A stretch of DNA of 64,000 nucleotides from SW4 sp042466115 (GTDB taxonomy: Bacteria > Pseudomonadota > Alphaproteobacteria > Rhodobacterales > Rhodobacteraceae): the NCBI RefSeq assembly GCF_042466115.1, contig NZ_JAXHBQ010000001.1:3038001-3102000 (forward strand), in the 5' to 3' direction. The notes below the pieces were generated by a model. It made no database searches, had not been told where the DNA came from, and saw only the letters and a list, made by a program, of their open reading frames with translations. The position numbers and the translations under genes are program-made. Of this stretch, positions 41,882 to 50,886 are shown piece after piece. Position 1 is the stretch's first letter; every line of letters starts with the position of its first letter.

Positions 41882-44782
41882 TCATGGAACCTTCGTCTTT
41901 CCCTTACACCGAGGGTAGCTCACGCACCCCAAGAAACGACCATATCGCCCTCGTCGTTCGACCAGCCAACCGTTTTCGCATTCTGGACAGCTTTGGTACT
42001 CCGCACCACATTTGCAAGTCTTTAGTCCAGACTTGTCCCGCTCTTCGGGCAAGCCGCTCCCGCAGTTCGAGCAAGCATTCAGTGAAAACCCACATAGGTC
42101 GGCATGTTCACATCTGTACCAGGTGCGACCGTCCTTGGTTGGAAAAGCCACAAGATGGCCGCCGCATTCTCCACAAGTGTGGTTCGCCTGTTCCGATGCG
42201 CCACTGCCAACGACACCGTATTCAGGATCGTCCAACAACTCAGTGACAAAGGCTGATTGCTTGGAAGCCGACCCCATTAGCGTGACCGTATGACGGGCGC
42301 GGGTCAGGGCGACATACATCACACGTCGCTCTTCTGCGTTCTCGAACGGTTCGGCGTCGGGCGAAACCAGACTGAGCAGTGGATCATCGACGATTTCAGA
42401 TGGGAACCCTGTTCGGCCTCGATAGAGATTGAGCAGGATCACGTGGTCCGCTTCTAGCCCCTTGGATGAGTGGATCGTCCTGAATGATATGTCGAGTTGG
42501 GGGAACTCTCGGCGCAACTGAGGGAGGTTGGATGGTGCCAGATACCTGTATCGCCCCAGAAGCAGCACAGACCCCCTTTTGCTCGCCGATGCAGCGCCTT
42601 CATGTAGCGAATGCAAGACCTGTTTGAGTTTGTCATCGGCGTCATGGCGGAACGTGGATACCACCTTCAGGGCTGGAGCATCGGTGGTTCCCGCAGAGAT
42701 GACGATTTTGTCAAGTTGGGCAGGGTTCTGAAGAACAAACTTCTTTGCTGCATTTGCGATCTGGTCCACCGACCGAAAGGTCCTGCCAAGATCGACGACA
42801 CGATGGACATCAGATCGCCCACTAAAGACACCGCCAAACTCCTTACCGAAACTACGCATCAGATTGATGTCTGAGCCCGCAAAACGGTAGATGGATTGCC
42901 AGTCGTCACCTACAGCGAAAACCCTCGCATCATCGTGCTGTGCTTTCAGCGCCTTGACCAAGCGACCACGGCTTCGGGAAATGTCCTGAAACTCATCCAC
43001 CAAGATGTGCTTGAATGGGCTGCGATAAGTTCCGCGTTCCACATAGTCGGACGCCCGTAGGATCATGTCTTCGAAATCGATACGGCCATCCAACCGTTTC
43101 TGATACTCGGCGTAGAGCGGCTCAAAGATGGACAAGAATGCATTGGCCCGTTTGCCCAGTTTCATCCTGCCTGCTTTGTCAGCACACTCTGACAACTGGT
43201 ATCCGCCCCCCTTATAATGACGAAGGAACGTCCCGATAAGCTGCACAAAGCTATCAGCTTGATTCATCTCTACGACGAGATCGAACAGGGCTTCTCGTGA
43301 TCTTGGACTAGGCGTCTCAAACGGTGCGATCTTCTCCGCCAAAGCTGCAAGCAGACGACCTTCTTCACGCTCATAGCTGAACGTCTCAATCAAAGTTGTG
43401 TCGTGTTCGTCGTGAACTTCACGCTTCCAGGTCATGCCCTCCAAGTATTCGTCACGATCAACGAAGGGGGCGGTGGTCAGATGATAGGTGCCATCATTCT
43501 TTTTGGTCCGTCGCACACCAAAATGTTCGATATAAACACCACTGTTCGTGAGGCGGAAATCTGGACAGTAATCGCGGTACCCGCCTTCTGACACCTTATG
43601 TTCATAGTCGGGTTCATATTCGTATTCGATCCCGTTCTCGAACAGCCAGTTGGCAATCATCAACTCTTCGAAGCTTTTGACCTGTTCGCCCTGTAGGGTG
43701 CGGAGGTCTACTTTTTCGATGTAGGTGTAGTAGTCGTGTTTTTTCTTGAAATCCCACTCGGTCTTGCCTTCCAGGCGGGCATACGAGAACCATCCAATGA
43801 TCGATTTGGACACAGCGGCTACCGTGTGGACCAGATCGCGGAGGATGTCCCTGATCAGCGCCATGAACGCTTTGTCGTCTGTTGCATGGGCAGCCAAGGC
43901 GGGCTTGCTTCCCTCCACGATCCCGATGATGTCATAGGCCAGCGAGTGAAACGTGCGGGCTTCCAGTGGCTCGCCACAGCGTTCTTCGATCCGCTCAGAC
44001 ATTTCCTTTGCAGCGTCCCTCGCAAAGGCTAGGAGTAGAATTTCTTCAGGCTGCCTGATCCCCGATTTGATCAGGTATCCAGCTTTAGCGGTGATGACAC
44101 TTGTCTTGCCTGACCCTGCACCTGCCAGTACGAGAGTGGCGTCTTCGTCAGCGATGATCGATGTGCGCTGTTCTGGCGTCAGTGGGTTGCTTTCAAACGT
44201 GTCAAAGAATGCTTCCCACTTTGGCAGTTGTTGTGCCTCAAACGTGTTGATTGCGCGTTCCCGCATGGCAACCGCGTTTTGCACGAACCCTTGAATCGTT
44301 TGAATCTGACGGAAAACTTCACTGCCAACCGCATCTTTCGACAGTTTCGACAACAGTCGATCATCCAGAGTCCGTGCCTTTTCGAGGCTTGATGACAGAT
44401 GACACGCCGAGGGATAGCGCGATGGTTCTGCCAATTCGGCCAGACACCCTAGGATAGCGTCAACGGTAAAGCGTTCGGCTTCGAACCGTCCATTGTTGTA
44501 GGAGGTCCACTCGGCATTGATGGTTTCCCCGAATAACCACGCATCGCGATGCCTGGCACCCCGAAGCGCGGCAGTCGTTCCGTCATCAAATGAAAGTTCT
44601 ATCGTGCTGCCAATGTAACCTTTGGTGACAGCGGGTGCCGTCAAGAGATTTGCAATTGGGATAGTTCGAAGCCGCCGAGCAGCTACCCGCAACTCATCCC
44701 TATCAAACTCAATGCTGCGGGGGTGAATACCAAATGGGTTTGTGAGGAGCCCCAGGAATGGTCTGGCCTCAATCCTCTTCAA
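41882..44782 (-). CDS. UvrD/helicase-IV-like helicase with inserted nuclease domain and C-terminal zinc fingers
   Basis: 966 residues. The N-terminal 200 residues and the core resemble E. coli helicase IV (HelD). Walker A 'LVLAGAGSGKTS' (about 217-228), 'HILVDEFQDISRSRGRLVKAL' (motif II), 'VGDDWQSIYRFAGSD' (motif III) and 'RRVMYVALTRARHTV' (motif VI). Between about 375 and 525 there is an insertion 'SFEELMIANWLFENGIEYEYEPDY ... DYCPDFRL...VYIEHFG', a PD-(D/E)xK-like nuclease pattern. The C-terminus has topoisomerase-type C4 zinc fingers ('CSNCGSGLPEE', 'CPECENGWLVERRGRYGRFLGCVSYPRC'). Probably acts on foreign or damaged DNA. Convergent with ABC-3C. Confidence 0.85.
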   Translation of the reverse strand: MKRIEARPFLGLLTNPFGIHPRSIEFDRDELRVAARRLRTIPIANLLTAPAVTKGYIGSTIELSFDDGTTAALRGARHRDAWLFGETINAEWTSYNNGRFEAERFTVDAILGCLAELAEPSRYPSACHLSSSLEKARTLDDRLLSKLSKDAVGSEVFRQIQTIQGFVQNAVAMRERAINTFEAQQLPKWEAFFDTFESNPLTPEQRTSIIADEDATLVLAGAGSGKTSVITAKAGYLIKSGIRQPEEILLLAFARDAAKEMSERIEERCGEPLEARTFHSLAYDIIGIVEGSKPALAAHATDDKAFMALIRDILRDLVHTVAAVSKSIIGWFSYARLEGKTEWDFKKKHDYYTYIEKVDLRTLQGEQVKSFEELMIANWLFENGIEYEYEPDYEHKVSEGGYRDYCPDFRLTNSGVYIEHFGVRRTKKNDGTYHLTTAPFVDRDEYLEGMTWKREVHDEHDTTLIETFSYEREEGRLLAALAEKIAPFETPSPRSREALFDLVVEMNQADSFVQLIGTFLRHYKGGGYQLSECADKAGRMKLGKRANAFLSIFEPLYAEYQKRLDGRIDFEDMILRASDYVERGTYRSPFKHILVDEFQDISRSRGRLVKALKAQHDDARVFAVGDDWQSIYRFAGSDINLMRSFGKEFGGVFSGRSDVHRVVDLGRTFRSVDQIANAAKKFVLQNPAQLDKIVISAGTTDAPALKVVSTFRHDADDKLKQVLHSLHEGAASASKRGSVLLLGRYRYLAPSNLPQLRREFPQLDISFRTIHSSKGLEADHVILLNLYRGRTGFPSEIVDDPLLSLVSPDAEPFENAEERRVMYVALTRARHTVTLMGSASKQSAFVTELLDDPEYGVVGSGASEQANHTCGECGGHLVAFPTKDGRTWYRCEHADLCGFSLNACSNCGSGLPEERDKSGLKTCKCGAEYQSCPECENGWLVERRGRYGRFLGCVSYPRCKGKTKVP

Positions 44783-44829
44783 ACAAATACCTCAGACATT
44801 CATTCTGGTTTCCGTAGCACTTGGATCAG

Positions 44830-45402
44830 CTACTGTGATCTGGTTTTCATCAATCGATAAACTGATGATCGGGCTATTCCCAGCCGCTTTCTAATTTGTG
44901 TAGGCGTAAGCCCTTCGTCACGCAGTGCTTGGACTTGCCGATGATCTATTGACGGTGGTCGACCTTTGAACGGGCTGTCGCTCCCCTTGGCCAAAGCAGC
45001 ATCGATCCCCTCACGCTGCCGTTCTGCACGGATGCTGGCCTCAAACTCACCAAAGGCCCCCAGGATAGTGAAGAACAATCGTCCAGCGGGTGACGAAGTG
45101 TCGATGGGCTGTTCCAACACCTTCAGGTCCACCCCCTTCTGCTCCAAGGTCTCGGTGATCTGCAACAAGTCACGTGTGGAACGAGCCAACCGATCTAGTC
45201 GGGTGCAAACGACGGTATCGCCTTTGCGGATACCACGGCTAAGAAGTTCTTCCAGTGCAGAACGGCCTTCACGTTTACGGCCCGAAGCCTTCTCCAGGTA
45301 AAGATGTTCACGGCTGACACCTGCGTTCGTCAAAGCGTCGATCTGAATGTCTAGTGACTGAGATCGTGAACTGACCCGACCGTATCCGATAAGTTCTCCC
45401 AT
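44830..45402 (-). CDS. Serine recombinase (resolvase/invertase family)
   Basis: 190 residues. Catalytic serine in 'GYGRVSSRSQSLDIQ' (Ser about 11-13), arginine pair in 'CTRLDRLARSTRDL', the E helix 'FFTILGAFGEFEASIRAERQREGI', and a C-terminal helix-turn-helix ('LTPTQIRKRLGIARSSVYRLMK') for site binding. Tn3-type resolvase/invertase length. A res-like array with Tn3-type half-sites lies directly upstream, so it probably acts on its own site. No transposase is visible next to it. Confidence 0.93.
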   Translation of the reverse strand: MGELIGYGRVSSRSQSLDIQIDALTNAGVSREHLYLEKASGRKREGRSALEELLSRGIRKGDTVVCTRLDRLARSTRDLLQITETLEQKGVDLKVLEQPIDTSSPAGRLFFTILGAFGEFEASIRAERQREGIDAALAKGSDSPFKGRPPSIDHRQVQALRDEGLTPTQIRKRLGIARSSVYRLMKTRSQ

Positions 45403-45529
45403 TCATGCACCTCCTGTCCCATATGACTATCCGACAAATACGTACTGTCCGATAAGTGATTCGTAAAGTCTGATGGGACACTTTGAGCAACTCTTGTGGC
45501 GACCGTTGCGAGTATACACAATTCGGACA
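45383..45529. promoter_or_regulatory. res-like site array upstream of the resolvase
   Basis: Six copies of a half-site close to TGTCCGATA: TATCCGATA (45383-45391), TGTCCCATA (45415-45423), TATCCGACA (45428-45436), TGTCCGATA (45446-45454), ATGGGACA (45473-45480) and ATTCGGACA (45521-45529). The pair 45428-45454 is a 27-bp imperfect dyad centred on TACGTA, the size of site I of Tn3/gamma-delta res, and the half-site agrees with the known TGTCYGATA consensus. TGTCCCAT/ATGGGACA (45415 and 45480) form an outer inverted pair. It also overlaps the likely promoter of the resolvase. Confidence 0.72.
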
Positions 45530-45788
45530 CTTCGTTCGTTTAGGATGCCTAAGCGAATTGCCAGTTCGGGGATTGATAGCCGCGACGGAAATGGCCTTGT
45601 GGCTTCCTGCGGGTGTGAGGTGGGCCGATCTGACGCGAACGGCTTGATGGCCCTGTCAAGCAAAGGCGATGCACTAGCCGCAGCAAATGTCGGTTTGCAT
45701 GCAAGGTGGCAATTGCTAACCGCACTTGTCACAGCCTAGCTCCTTACCCTATGCCTCAAAGCGCAACTTGTTGAGAGAAAAGCTGATT
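45530..45788. other. Gap between res array and unknown gene
   Basis: A short open frame from ATG 45545 to about 45739 exists but has no ribosome site and no recognisable motifs. It is more likely a degenerate remnant. Nothing else stands out. Confidence 0.5.
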
Positions 45789-46799
45789 ATGCAAAAAGGT
45801 TCGAGAGGGCGCGAGGACCGATCTGCGTTTGCAAGACTGCTTTATGACTTTGGTCTTTTGTTGATTAAAGACGACTTTGATCGACACTTGAACGAGCAAA
45901 GTCGGCTCAAACAAGCTGGGCGGATAGGCCAATTAGAAGATCATGTCCCATTGGACGAACAGCACTTGATGAAGTTCGTACCATTGTTGGAACTCTTGGG
46001 TATTGAGGAGCTAAGTCGTGATCCGCATCTACGATATATCAAAGAGTTAGAGCGCCTAAGCCTCATTGAAGCCTTTCTTCGTGCTCTAACGCAAACTGTA
46101 GACTTCTCGCTGCGACTTTCGGAACTCAGCAAAAACCTCCAACGAAAATTTAAAGGATACCCAAACGCACTAACGTTGCCCTATAAAACAAAACGGCTGA
46201 TAAGTGCAGACCTTGCCGCCCACTGCCGTGATGTGATGTGGATCGTCAACGAATTTCACGTTGATGAAGATGACGATCCTTGGGACGTCGAACCTGCGCT
46301 ATGGGATGTGAATATTTGGACAGCTATTCTAGATGCGGACCGCTTGCATCGGGAGCAAGGTCGCGTGCACTCCGCATTCGCAAATTACATTCAGCAATAC
46401 CAGGCCCGCAAGGGGGATGGCAGGCCGAGGGTCTACGTACGCACAGCATTGACGGTTCTTCTGGCGGAGTGCTTTGAAGATTTTGACCAAAAAAAACGCC
46501 GCCCGAGAATTTATGATAGATCGGAAGGCGCTGACAAAGATCAATATGGAAGAACACTCACTCACCGTAAGGCCAAATACGACTTTGCCTTTGCCAAGTT
46601 TCTGGTGAAGTTCGTCGAGATTACCGACATCCTCGATGCCCCCGTCCACCACCTTGATAATTCCCTGGATCAATTCAAAACTATTGCTGACCTTCGGCTT
46701 AGAGTCGAGACGCCTTGCCTTACAAAGCACCTTAAAACCTCCTTGCGCGGCAGGCAGATGTCAAAAATTATTGATATTTTAGAAGAGCTTAAGTTCTGA
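45789..46799 (+). CDS. Unknown protein, mostly helical
   Basis: 336 residues from ATG 45789 (upstream ATG-less frame to 45726 lacks a site; GAGAGAAA is only a weak Shine-Dalgarno). Soluble, charged, rich in Leu/Arg/Lys/Asp, no signal peptide, membrane helix or metal motif. Low GC and rare-codon use mark it as island DNA. I do not recognise the family. It is followed after 114 bases by another unknown gene that is coupled to a DUF5131 gene, so the three may form one unit. Confidence 0.6.
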   Translation: MQKGSRGREDRSAFARLLYDFGLLLIKDDFDRHLNEQSRLKQAGRIGQLEDHVPLDEQHLMKFVPLLELLGIEELSRDPHLRYIKELERLSLIEAFLRALTQTVDFSLRLSELSKNLQRKFKGYPNALTLPYKTKRLISADLAAHCRDVMWIVNEFHVDEDDDPWDVEPALWDVNIWTAILDADRLHREQGRVHSAFANYIQQYQARKGDGRPRVYVRTALTVLLAECFEDFDQKKRRPRIYDRSEGADKDQYGRTLTHRKAKYDFAFAKFLVKFVEITDILDAPVHHLDNSLDQFKTIADLRLRVETPCLTKHLKTSLRGRQMSKIIDILEELKF

Positions 46800-46913
46800 C
46801 CCACTTTACTCCCGCATCCCGCTGACATCGTGATCCCGCTATACCTTTCCACATCGCAATCAAGCGGTCGTTCAAACCTCTGAACGTTCATTTGCATATG
46901 GAAAGGAAAATCC

Positions 46914-47579
46914 ATGCACTCTGTACCAATCGACGATCTCACTTATGAACAACGCGACCAACTCCTGCACTATCTGTTGAGGCAGAACCCAACTGCAATC
47001 GATCATCTCAAGGAAAGACCTTCCACTTATTGGGGTAAAAAAATGCTCTACGCCGCCAGTGATGAGCTTTCTTTGGATGCTGGACCTGAATGCCTTGAGG
47101 ATAGCATCGGTGAAGCTATCGCTTCAATGAAAAGCGATTTCACAGCAGTTTTGCTTTCAACCCTGGCGGACCATTGTGACGCTTTTGCGGAGGGCTTGGG
47201 AAGCGATATCATGAAGAACTTTGAGGCTCGTTTGGAGGCAATTTGGACTGCCTATAAAGCAGAGTTCGTCGACAGCGGTATTGCACAGACTGGCGGAAGT
47301 ATTCATGCTACCTTGGGGCATACTTTTTTTGAAGAGTTGGAAGAATTCTTCCAAAAAGAGCTGCCAATTAAGTTGGGGGAAGCGGTGCGGATCGAGGTGG
47401 ATAGTCGCGCTATTCAGCGGCTCATCTCAAGGCACTTCGGGTCTTTGATCGACTATTCGGTGCTCCCAAGTTTTGCACGAGCCATTTGTGACGACGAGGC
47501 CCGCTTCATCAACGTGCTCCCAAACGCCATGCCACCGAAACTTAACTCCCTTAAAGCCGAGGGGTTGAACAATGGCTGA
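46914..47579 (+). CDS. Unknown protein coupled to the DUF5131 gene
   Basis: 221 residues, good ribosome site (GGAAAGG). Predominantly helical, acidic, no signal or membrane segment; three scattered Cys do not form a motif. It starts with 'LTYEQRDQLLHYLLRQNPTAIDHL'. Not recognised. The last eight bases overlap the start of the DUF5131 gene, which strongly suggests a joint function. DUF5131 usually sits next to a three-Cys-motif protein (TcmP), which this is not. Confidence 0.65.
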   Translation: MHSVPIDDLTYEQRDQLLHYLLRQNPTAIDHLKERPSTYWGKKMLYAASDELSLDAGPECLEDSIGEAIASMKSDFTAVLLSTLADHCDAFAEGLGSDIMKNFEARLEAIWTAYKAEFVDSGIAQTGGSIHATLGHTFFEELEEFFQKELPIKLGEAVRIEVDSRAIQRLISRHFGSLIDYSVLPSFARAICDDEARFINVLPNAMPPKLNSLKAEGLNNG

Positions 47580-48339
47580 GCACTCAGGAATCCAATGGAC
47601 GCACCATACCTTCAATCCGTGGATTGGATGCACCAAGGTTAGCGCCGCCTGTGACTTTTGCTACGCGGAAGCTTGGGACAAACGCGGAATGCACGGGTTG
47701 CCATCCAGGTGGGGACCACACGCAGAGCGCACCCGCACTAAGGACTGGTCAAAGCCCCTGCGCTGGCAAAAGGCGGCTAAGGCAACAGGTGAACGGTATC
47801 GTGTCTTCTGTGCGTCTTTGGCGGATGTGTTCGACAATCATAAATCGATCCTCCCTGAGTGGCAGGAGGATTTGTGGTCTTTGATCCGCAAATGTCCTGA
47901 CCTGGATTGGCTTATGCTGACCAAACGTCCGCAGAACATCCTGAGGTATCTGCCTTCGGATTGGGGCACTGGGTATCACAACGTCTGGCTTGGGGCGACA
48001 GTCGAGAGCCAGAAAGAAGCGGACAGGCTGGCGTCGCTGACCGCGATCCCAGCTACGGTGCGCTTCCTGAGCATGGAGCCTTTGATGGGTGATGTCGATC
48101 TGACGCGGTTCATCAATAAGATCAACTGGGTGATCACAGGCGGTGAAAGCGGGGCGAACTATCGTCCTGTGAACCCTGACTGGTTCCGCTCATTGCGTGA
48201 TCAGTGTGCGGCGGCTGAGGTGCCTTTCCTGTTCAAGCAATGGGAAGGCGCAAATCAACGGGTCATCCATGCCAAAGGCCGCGCACTGGATGGTGTCGTG
48301 CACGACGAGTATCCCAGTCCATTGCTGGAGCCTGCCTAA
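47572..48339 (+). CDS. DUF5131 (phage Gp37/Gp68-like) protein
   Basis: 255 residues. The N-terminal 'IQWTHHTFNPWIGCTKVSAACDFCYAE' has three cysteines spaced C-x6-C-x2-C (C20, C27, C30), like the iron-sulfur site of radical-SAM enzymes, and 'WLMLTKRPQNILRYLP' and 'VITGGESGANYRPVNPDW' are typical family segments. The family is common in phages and mobile islands; biochemical activity is not established. Overlaps the upstream unknown gene by eight bases. Confidence 0.88.
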   Translation: MAEHSGIQWTHHTFNPWIGCTKVSAACDFCYAEAWDKRGMHGLPSRWGPHAERTRTKDWSKPLRWQKAAKATGERYRVFCASLADVFDNHKSILPEWQEDLWSLIRKCPDLDWLMLTKRPQNILRYLPSDWGTGYHNVWLGATVESQKEADRLASLTAIPATVRFLSMEPLMGDVDLTRFINKINWVITGGESGANYRPVNPDWFRSLRDQCAAAEVPFLFKQWEGANQRVIHAKGRALDGVVHDEYPSPLLEPA

Positions 48340-48369
48340 GGCATGGCGGAGGGTCATCGGGTCGCATCG

Positions 48370-48519
48370 CTACTCATCAAACTCCGCTTCCTGCATGAAA
48401 AATTCCAAGCTGCGGTTGATCAAGTCTCCCAGCGTGATGCCGTTTTGAAGTGCGTATACCTTCGCTTCCAGCAGTACATCAGGGTCAATGTTTCGGATTG
48501 TTTTGCGATCTTGTGACAT
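48370..48519 (-). CDS. Small ribbon-helix-helix protein (49 residues)
   Basis: ATG 48519, stop TAG at 48372-48370; AAGGAG lies six bases before the start on the minus strand, a strong ribosome site. The 49-residue product has the RHH/CopG pattern: a short strand 'RKTIRNIDPDVLLEAK', then helix 'VYALQNGITLGDLINRSLEFFMQEAE'. RHH proteins of this size are DNA-binding repressors or antitoxins. It is divergent from the ADP-ribosyltransferase-like gene at 48655, and a perfect palindrome sits between the two. Confidence 0.8.
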   Translation of the reverse strand: MSQDRKTIRNIDPDVLLEAKVYALQNGITLGDLINRSLEFFMQEAEFDE

Positions 48520-48589
48520 GAATTTCTCCTTCTCTCCTATTTAGGGGCGGCAGGGAAATTCTGGCTGACATGTGCTGTGCAGACCAACT

Positions 48590-48614
48590 CTGACAAGCCC
48601 GACAGGCTTGTCAG
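48590..48614. promoter_or_regulatory. Perfect 10-bp palindrome in the RHH/ART intergenic region
   Basis: CTGACAAGCC (48590-48599) and GGCTTGTCAG (48605-48614) with loop CGACA. Forty bases before the ART-like start and 70 bases from the RHH start, in the right place for an operator of both. It could also be an RNA hairpin in the leader. Confidence 0.7.
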
Positions 48615-48654
48615 CTAAATACACTCAACTGAAATCAATCCAGGAGGATTTTCA

Positions 48655-49323
48655 ATGACTATTGGACCCGTTTCTCTGTTCGATCGCGTCACTAGCAACC
48701 AAGCGTCGGGCTCCGCCTATCTAATCCATGACTTTGAGCAACACTTCAGTGAGACGGAGTCACCATTTGAAGTTGTAAGACTAATTGGCCTGCTGGTTGA
48801 TCAGACGGATTTGATCCGCCCAACAGAAGCCAGCGACGCTCTGTTTAGTGTGGGACACTCCAGTCAAGATCGGATTTGGCATATGCTGGGCGTTCTAAAG
48901 CGCCTTGATGGAAGCGACGCTGATAAAGTGGGGTTCTTCAAGGAGCACTGGAGTTCGACCGACGACACCTACCAATATGGCGGGACAGTTCTCTATGAAC
49001 TGAAAAATCTCAGTAGTTCAGAACACTTCTGGTCCCATCTTGTTGACGATGAAAAGGCATGGATGTCGTCACTTGGTCATCGCTTTACTGTGTATCGCGG
49101 CTGCGATGAAAGCAGGGTTGATGGGGTCAGTTGGACGACAGATCGAAATGTCGCCGAGAGCTTCGCATTCGGACATCGCAGCATCCGCAACCCAAGCCCC
49201 GTGATTGTCTCGGCTGAGTGTCACAAATGCAATGTTCTCTTGGCAGTTAATGATCGCGACGAGTTCGAGGTAATCGTCGATCCGTCAATGCTTGAGAACA
49301 TTTGGGTTACGCCGTTCCGCTAA
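48655..49323 (+). CDS. ADP-ribosyltransferase-like protein (R-S-E type, by motif)
   Basis: 222 residues, GGAGGA upstream. The C-terminal third contains 'FTVYRGCDESRVDGVSWTTDRNVAESFAFG' (R148, then S159-W-T) and then 'NDRDEFEVIVDP' (Glu 203/205). This spacing is that of the Arg, Ser-Thr-Ser-like and Glu motifs of the mono-ADP-ribosyltransferase fold. The N-terminal 140 residues are unrecognised. No signal peptide, so it would act inside the cell, as a toxin or phage-related modifier. Identification is by motif only. Confidence 0.6.
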   Translation: MTIGPVSLFDRVTSNQASGSAYLIHDFEQHFSETESPFEVVRLIGLLVDQTDLIRPTEASDALFSVGHSSQDRIWHMLGVLKRLDGSDADKVGFFKEHWSSTDDTYQYGGTVLYELKNLSSSEHFWSHLVDDEKAWMSSLGHRFTVYRGCDESRVDGVSWTTDRNVAESFAFGHRSIRNPSPVIVSAECHKCNVLLAVNDRDEFEVIVDPSMLENIWVTPFR

Positions 49324-49371
49324 GCGATCATGCGTGATCCAAGCAAAGAGTAAACAAAGACTGGAAGTATC

Positions 49372-50886
49372 ATGAAAACGCTGGAAGACCTTGCCGAACC
49401 CCTCCAACGCGATGGTGTTTTGTCGGACATATCTAGCAGCTACCGAAAGAAGCTGGTCCAGCGCACACTTCAAATGCCAAAGCACAATCGCTTTTGGTCT
49501 GACGTTATTGTTCCAAACATTATGGTGCACGAACTCGACCAGCATATCCCGCTTCATCGCACACCTGGTGACACGTTCTCTCACAAGCACAGCGAGGTCG
49601 CACGTTACGCGCAGCTTGCAGGAACCTTGGACCAGGGGCGCTATCCGTTGTTCAGTAACACTCTGCGCATTCCAGCCTTCGGCCCACTCTATCGAAGGTT
49701 CAGTAGACAGTGGGCAAACAAGTGGGAGAAGCCGAGTGCACGGGCGTCTATCGGTCAATTCTGGACGTTCACATTTGAATGGGACAGCGACGAAGCTGGC
49801 GCATTGCAAGAGCAGTTTGACTGGGTCTGGTGCCAGGATGCCAACGGTCTGAGTGAGATCGATAAGCTGGACCTCTACCTAAAGTCGCAGTTCAAAGACT
49901 ATCGCGGATATTGCGTCATCTGGTCGGGCAGCAAGTCTGTTCATATCAATGTCATCTTCGACACATCCCATATGTCAAAGAGTGCGATCTGTGCCATCGC
50001 CTCACGCCAAGGCAAATCGCCCGAAGCAAAGCTGCGCAGCTATTGGCGAGGTGATATCAACCCTGGTGCAATCTGGGACTACTATACGACAACCTGGAAG
50101 CGCCTACAGGAGGTTATCCACGAGCAATGCAACATCGATGCTGAGTTCGATCCAACCATGGCAACCCTGTCTCAGAAGCGTCGCACACCATGGGGGATCA
50201 GGACAGCACAAGCGAACGACGAACGCGGCTTTTGGGAGGGTGACCAAATCCCTCAGGTGGTTCTTGACGAGTCAGTTTTGCGAACTTCATCCAAGACTGC
50301 TTCAGGCATGTTGCTGTGCGCGGCTGATGCAAATGCCTTGCCGCCTCAGCGGAAGCGAAGCAAGAAGCCAACATGCGACACGCAGGTCTTCGTCGATCCC
50401 GATCTGCTTGCGAAGCTGACGGAGTATCTGGCTTTCGAGTGGGGCACTGAATACCCCAAACCCGCAGAGTTGTTCCATGACGCCAACGGTATCGGAGCAC
50501 GTTTCTTTAACACTCCGACCGATGCCAGACCATCAAGTATCGCTTATGGGGAATATTGCTCCATGCGGTATTTGGGCAAGGACACACCAGAGGGACAGTC
50601 ATTCAAGTATTTCCCTGGTCAACAGACCTTGAACGACATGCTCAGCGATTTGTCCGCAGAGCTTGCGAATGCCAAAGGTGCACACCAAAACACGGGACCC
50701 AAGCTGCGGCCCAGCCTTCCTTGGATGAACGCATTCGCCCGCACTGGATCGTCACAGACCATCGGTGGCATTCGAACTGGGATGTCACAAGGAGTTCTGG
50801 TTGCTGTCCCAGACATCAACCTTGTCGGTCATTGTCAGTGCAGAAGGTGCTGGCAAGTCCACCTCTTTGATCCGCCAAGCTGGTGA
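49372..50886 (+). CDS. AEP primase-like protein of a mobile element
   Basis: 504 residues. 'FWTFTFEWDSDEAG' (about 130-143) gives the acidic pair of the archaeo-eukaryotic primase core, and 'GYCVIWSGSKSVHINVIFD' (about 179-197) matches the S-x-H motif of that superfamily. Several Cys/His are present near the middle but no clear zinc finger. Probably a plasmid- or phage-type primase. Its 3' end overlaps the next gene by at least 86 bases in another frame. Confidence 0.72.
   Translation: MKTLEDLAEPLQRDGVLSDISSSYRKKLVQRTLQMPKHNRFWSDVIVPNIMVHELDQHIPLHRTPGDTFSHKHSEVARYAQLAGTLDQGRYPLFSNTLRIPAFGPLYRRFSRQWANKWEKPSARASIGQFWTFTFEWDSDEAGALQEQFDWVWCQDANGLSEIDKLDLYLKSQFKDYRGYCVIWSGSKSVHINVIFDTSHMSKSAICAIASRQGKSPEAKLRSYWRGDINPGAIWDYYTTTWKRLQEVIHEQCNIDAEFDPTMATLSQKRRTPWGIRTAQANDERGFWEGDQIPQVVLDESVLRTSSKTASGMLLCAADANALPPQRKRSKKPTCDTQVFVDPDLLAKLTEYLAFEWGTEYPKPAELFHDANGIGARFFNTPTDARPSSIAYGEYCSMRYLGKDTPEGQSFKYFPGQQTLNDMLSDLSAELANAKGAHQNTGPKLRPSLPWMNAFARTGSSQTIGGIRTGMSQGVLVAVPDINLVGHCQCRRCWQVHLFDPPSW

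Noticed and set aside
45473..45739. 88-codon frame downstream of the res array
   Set aside because: No ribosome site, overlaps recombination half-sites, and no recognisable protein pattern.
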